Below are positions 38,045-38,414 of a DNA stretch of 38,414 nt, piece after piece. Below the pieces are notes generated by a model. The model was not told where the DNA came from, ran no database searches, and was given only the letters and a program-made list of their open reading frames with translations. Source of the DNA: a virus; the IMG/VR virus record IMGVR_UViG_3300033144_006345, positions 1 through 38,414 of that record; one strand, written 5' to 3'. The first letter of the stretch is position 1. Each line of letters starts with the position of its first letter. The position numbers were made by a program, and so were the translations under genes.

Positions 38045-38389
38045 TTAAAAAACCAACCCCTTTAAATATGCACAATACTCATCATAAGACATACCCTTAA
38101 CGATACCCTGAATATCAAGGGTGTTCTCTTTCCTTACAACCCTCTTCTTTACAACTTTCTTAATAACACGGTGCTTTTTTAAGGGATGTATTAAATGTCC
38201 ATCTTCCTGATAGAAAGATGGCATTTTTTCACCTGAATATTCTATCCAACCCCTCGCTTTTTCAAGACATTCAGGAGAACAGAATCGCATTCCTTCGGGG
38301 ATTGGTTTATGGCAGTGTAGACAAAAGAAGTGGTGTTCACCTTCTTTATAGACTAACTTTTTGACAATGGTTATGTTTCCTCTTTCCAT
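38045..38389 (-). CDS. Zinc-finger-like early protein
   Basis: The product has 114 residues. FFCLHCHKPIPEGMRFCSPECLEK holds a C-x-x-C-H and C-x-x-x-C set that would bind zinc, like treble-clef or MYM-type fingers. The second half is basic (KKHRVIKKVVKKRVVRKE) and then helical (YDEYCAYLKGLVF). The combination suggests DNA or RNA binding. The ribosome binding site AAAAAGGAAAAGGAAAC precedes ATG 38389. It lies at the right end of the window, and the sequence beyond is unknown. Confidence 0.6.
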   Translation of the reverse strand: MERGNITIVKKLVYKEGEHHFFCLHCHKPIPEGMRFCSPECLEKARGWIEYSGEKMPSFYQEDGHLIHPLKKHRVIKKVVKKRVVRKENTLDIQGIVKGMSYDEYCAYLKGLVF

Positions 38390-38414
38390 GTTTCCTTTTC
38401 CTTTTTTTTTATTC

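Noticed and set aside
20258-38389. Integrase or excisionase (temperate lifestyle)
   Set aside because: No tyrosine or serine recombinase motif was found in any frame, and no attachment-site-like tRNA end was seen; the lifestyle is therefore undetermined.

Overview
The window is part of a tailed bacteriophage genome. It is AT-rich, nearly gap-free, and its genes mostly carry strong AGGAG-type ribosome binding sites. The virion genes are ordered portal, scaffold, capsid, tail adaptor, tail tube/nozzle, then ejection-type internal proteins. That order, with a portal of about 550 residues and a giant internal protein, suggests a podovirus-like, short-tailed phage. A lipobox protein and an XhlA-like lysis gene suggest, without proving, a Gram-negative host. 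No terminase, integrase, RNA polymerase or tRNA gene is visible, so the genome continues beyond the window.

Layout. Positions 1-20301 (+ strand) hold the late genes: a cut-off protein, lysis/membrane genes, portal, a FmdB-type zinc ribbon, scaffold, major capsid protein, a probable decoration protein, a glycosyltransferase plus a methyltransferase-like gene, head-tail adaptor (apparently frameshifted), fibre-like and nozzle-like proteins, a GNAT-like gene, internal proteins including a 1979-residue polyvalent protein with two HExxH motifs, and a PurD-like gene. From 38389 down to 20258 (- strand) run the early and replication genes: many small phage proteins, MazG-like, Xre-like and sigma-like regulators, a PD-(D/E)XK nuclease, an ArsR-like regulator, a Sak4-like recombinase, a DUF669-like protein, a ParB-methyltransferase fusion, a UDG-PolA fusion, a DUF3987-like ATPase and a deoxyribosyltransferase-like protein. 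The two arms converge and overlap at about 20.28 kb.

The most unusual part is 30.9-32.5 kb (- strand), which is visibly more GC-rich than its surroundings. It reads: sigma-like gene; a TATAAT box overlapped upstream by a palindrome; a large structured RNA of about 660 nt (possibly about 760 nt); two successive modules, each a short ORF whose stop overlaps the start of a 19-residue micropeptide, the two micropeptides being paralogous and differing mainly by synonymous codons; then a complete phage-encoded tmRNA with tag ANNTPMRAAA. The size, ornate folding and phage/tmRNA setting of the large RNA recall the GOLLD and ROOL classes of giant phage RNAs, but class membership cannot be decided by eye.

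A second structural anomaly is the roughly 1-kb gene-free stretch at 37.0-38.0 kb. It contains five GTGATAGTT-like repeats, tandem GCTTGCTTAT repeats, a run of 23 T inside a 37-bp imperfect inverted repeat and a 12-bp palindrome. It is a candidate replication origin or early control region.
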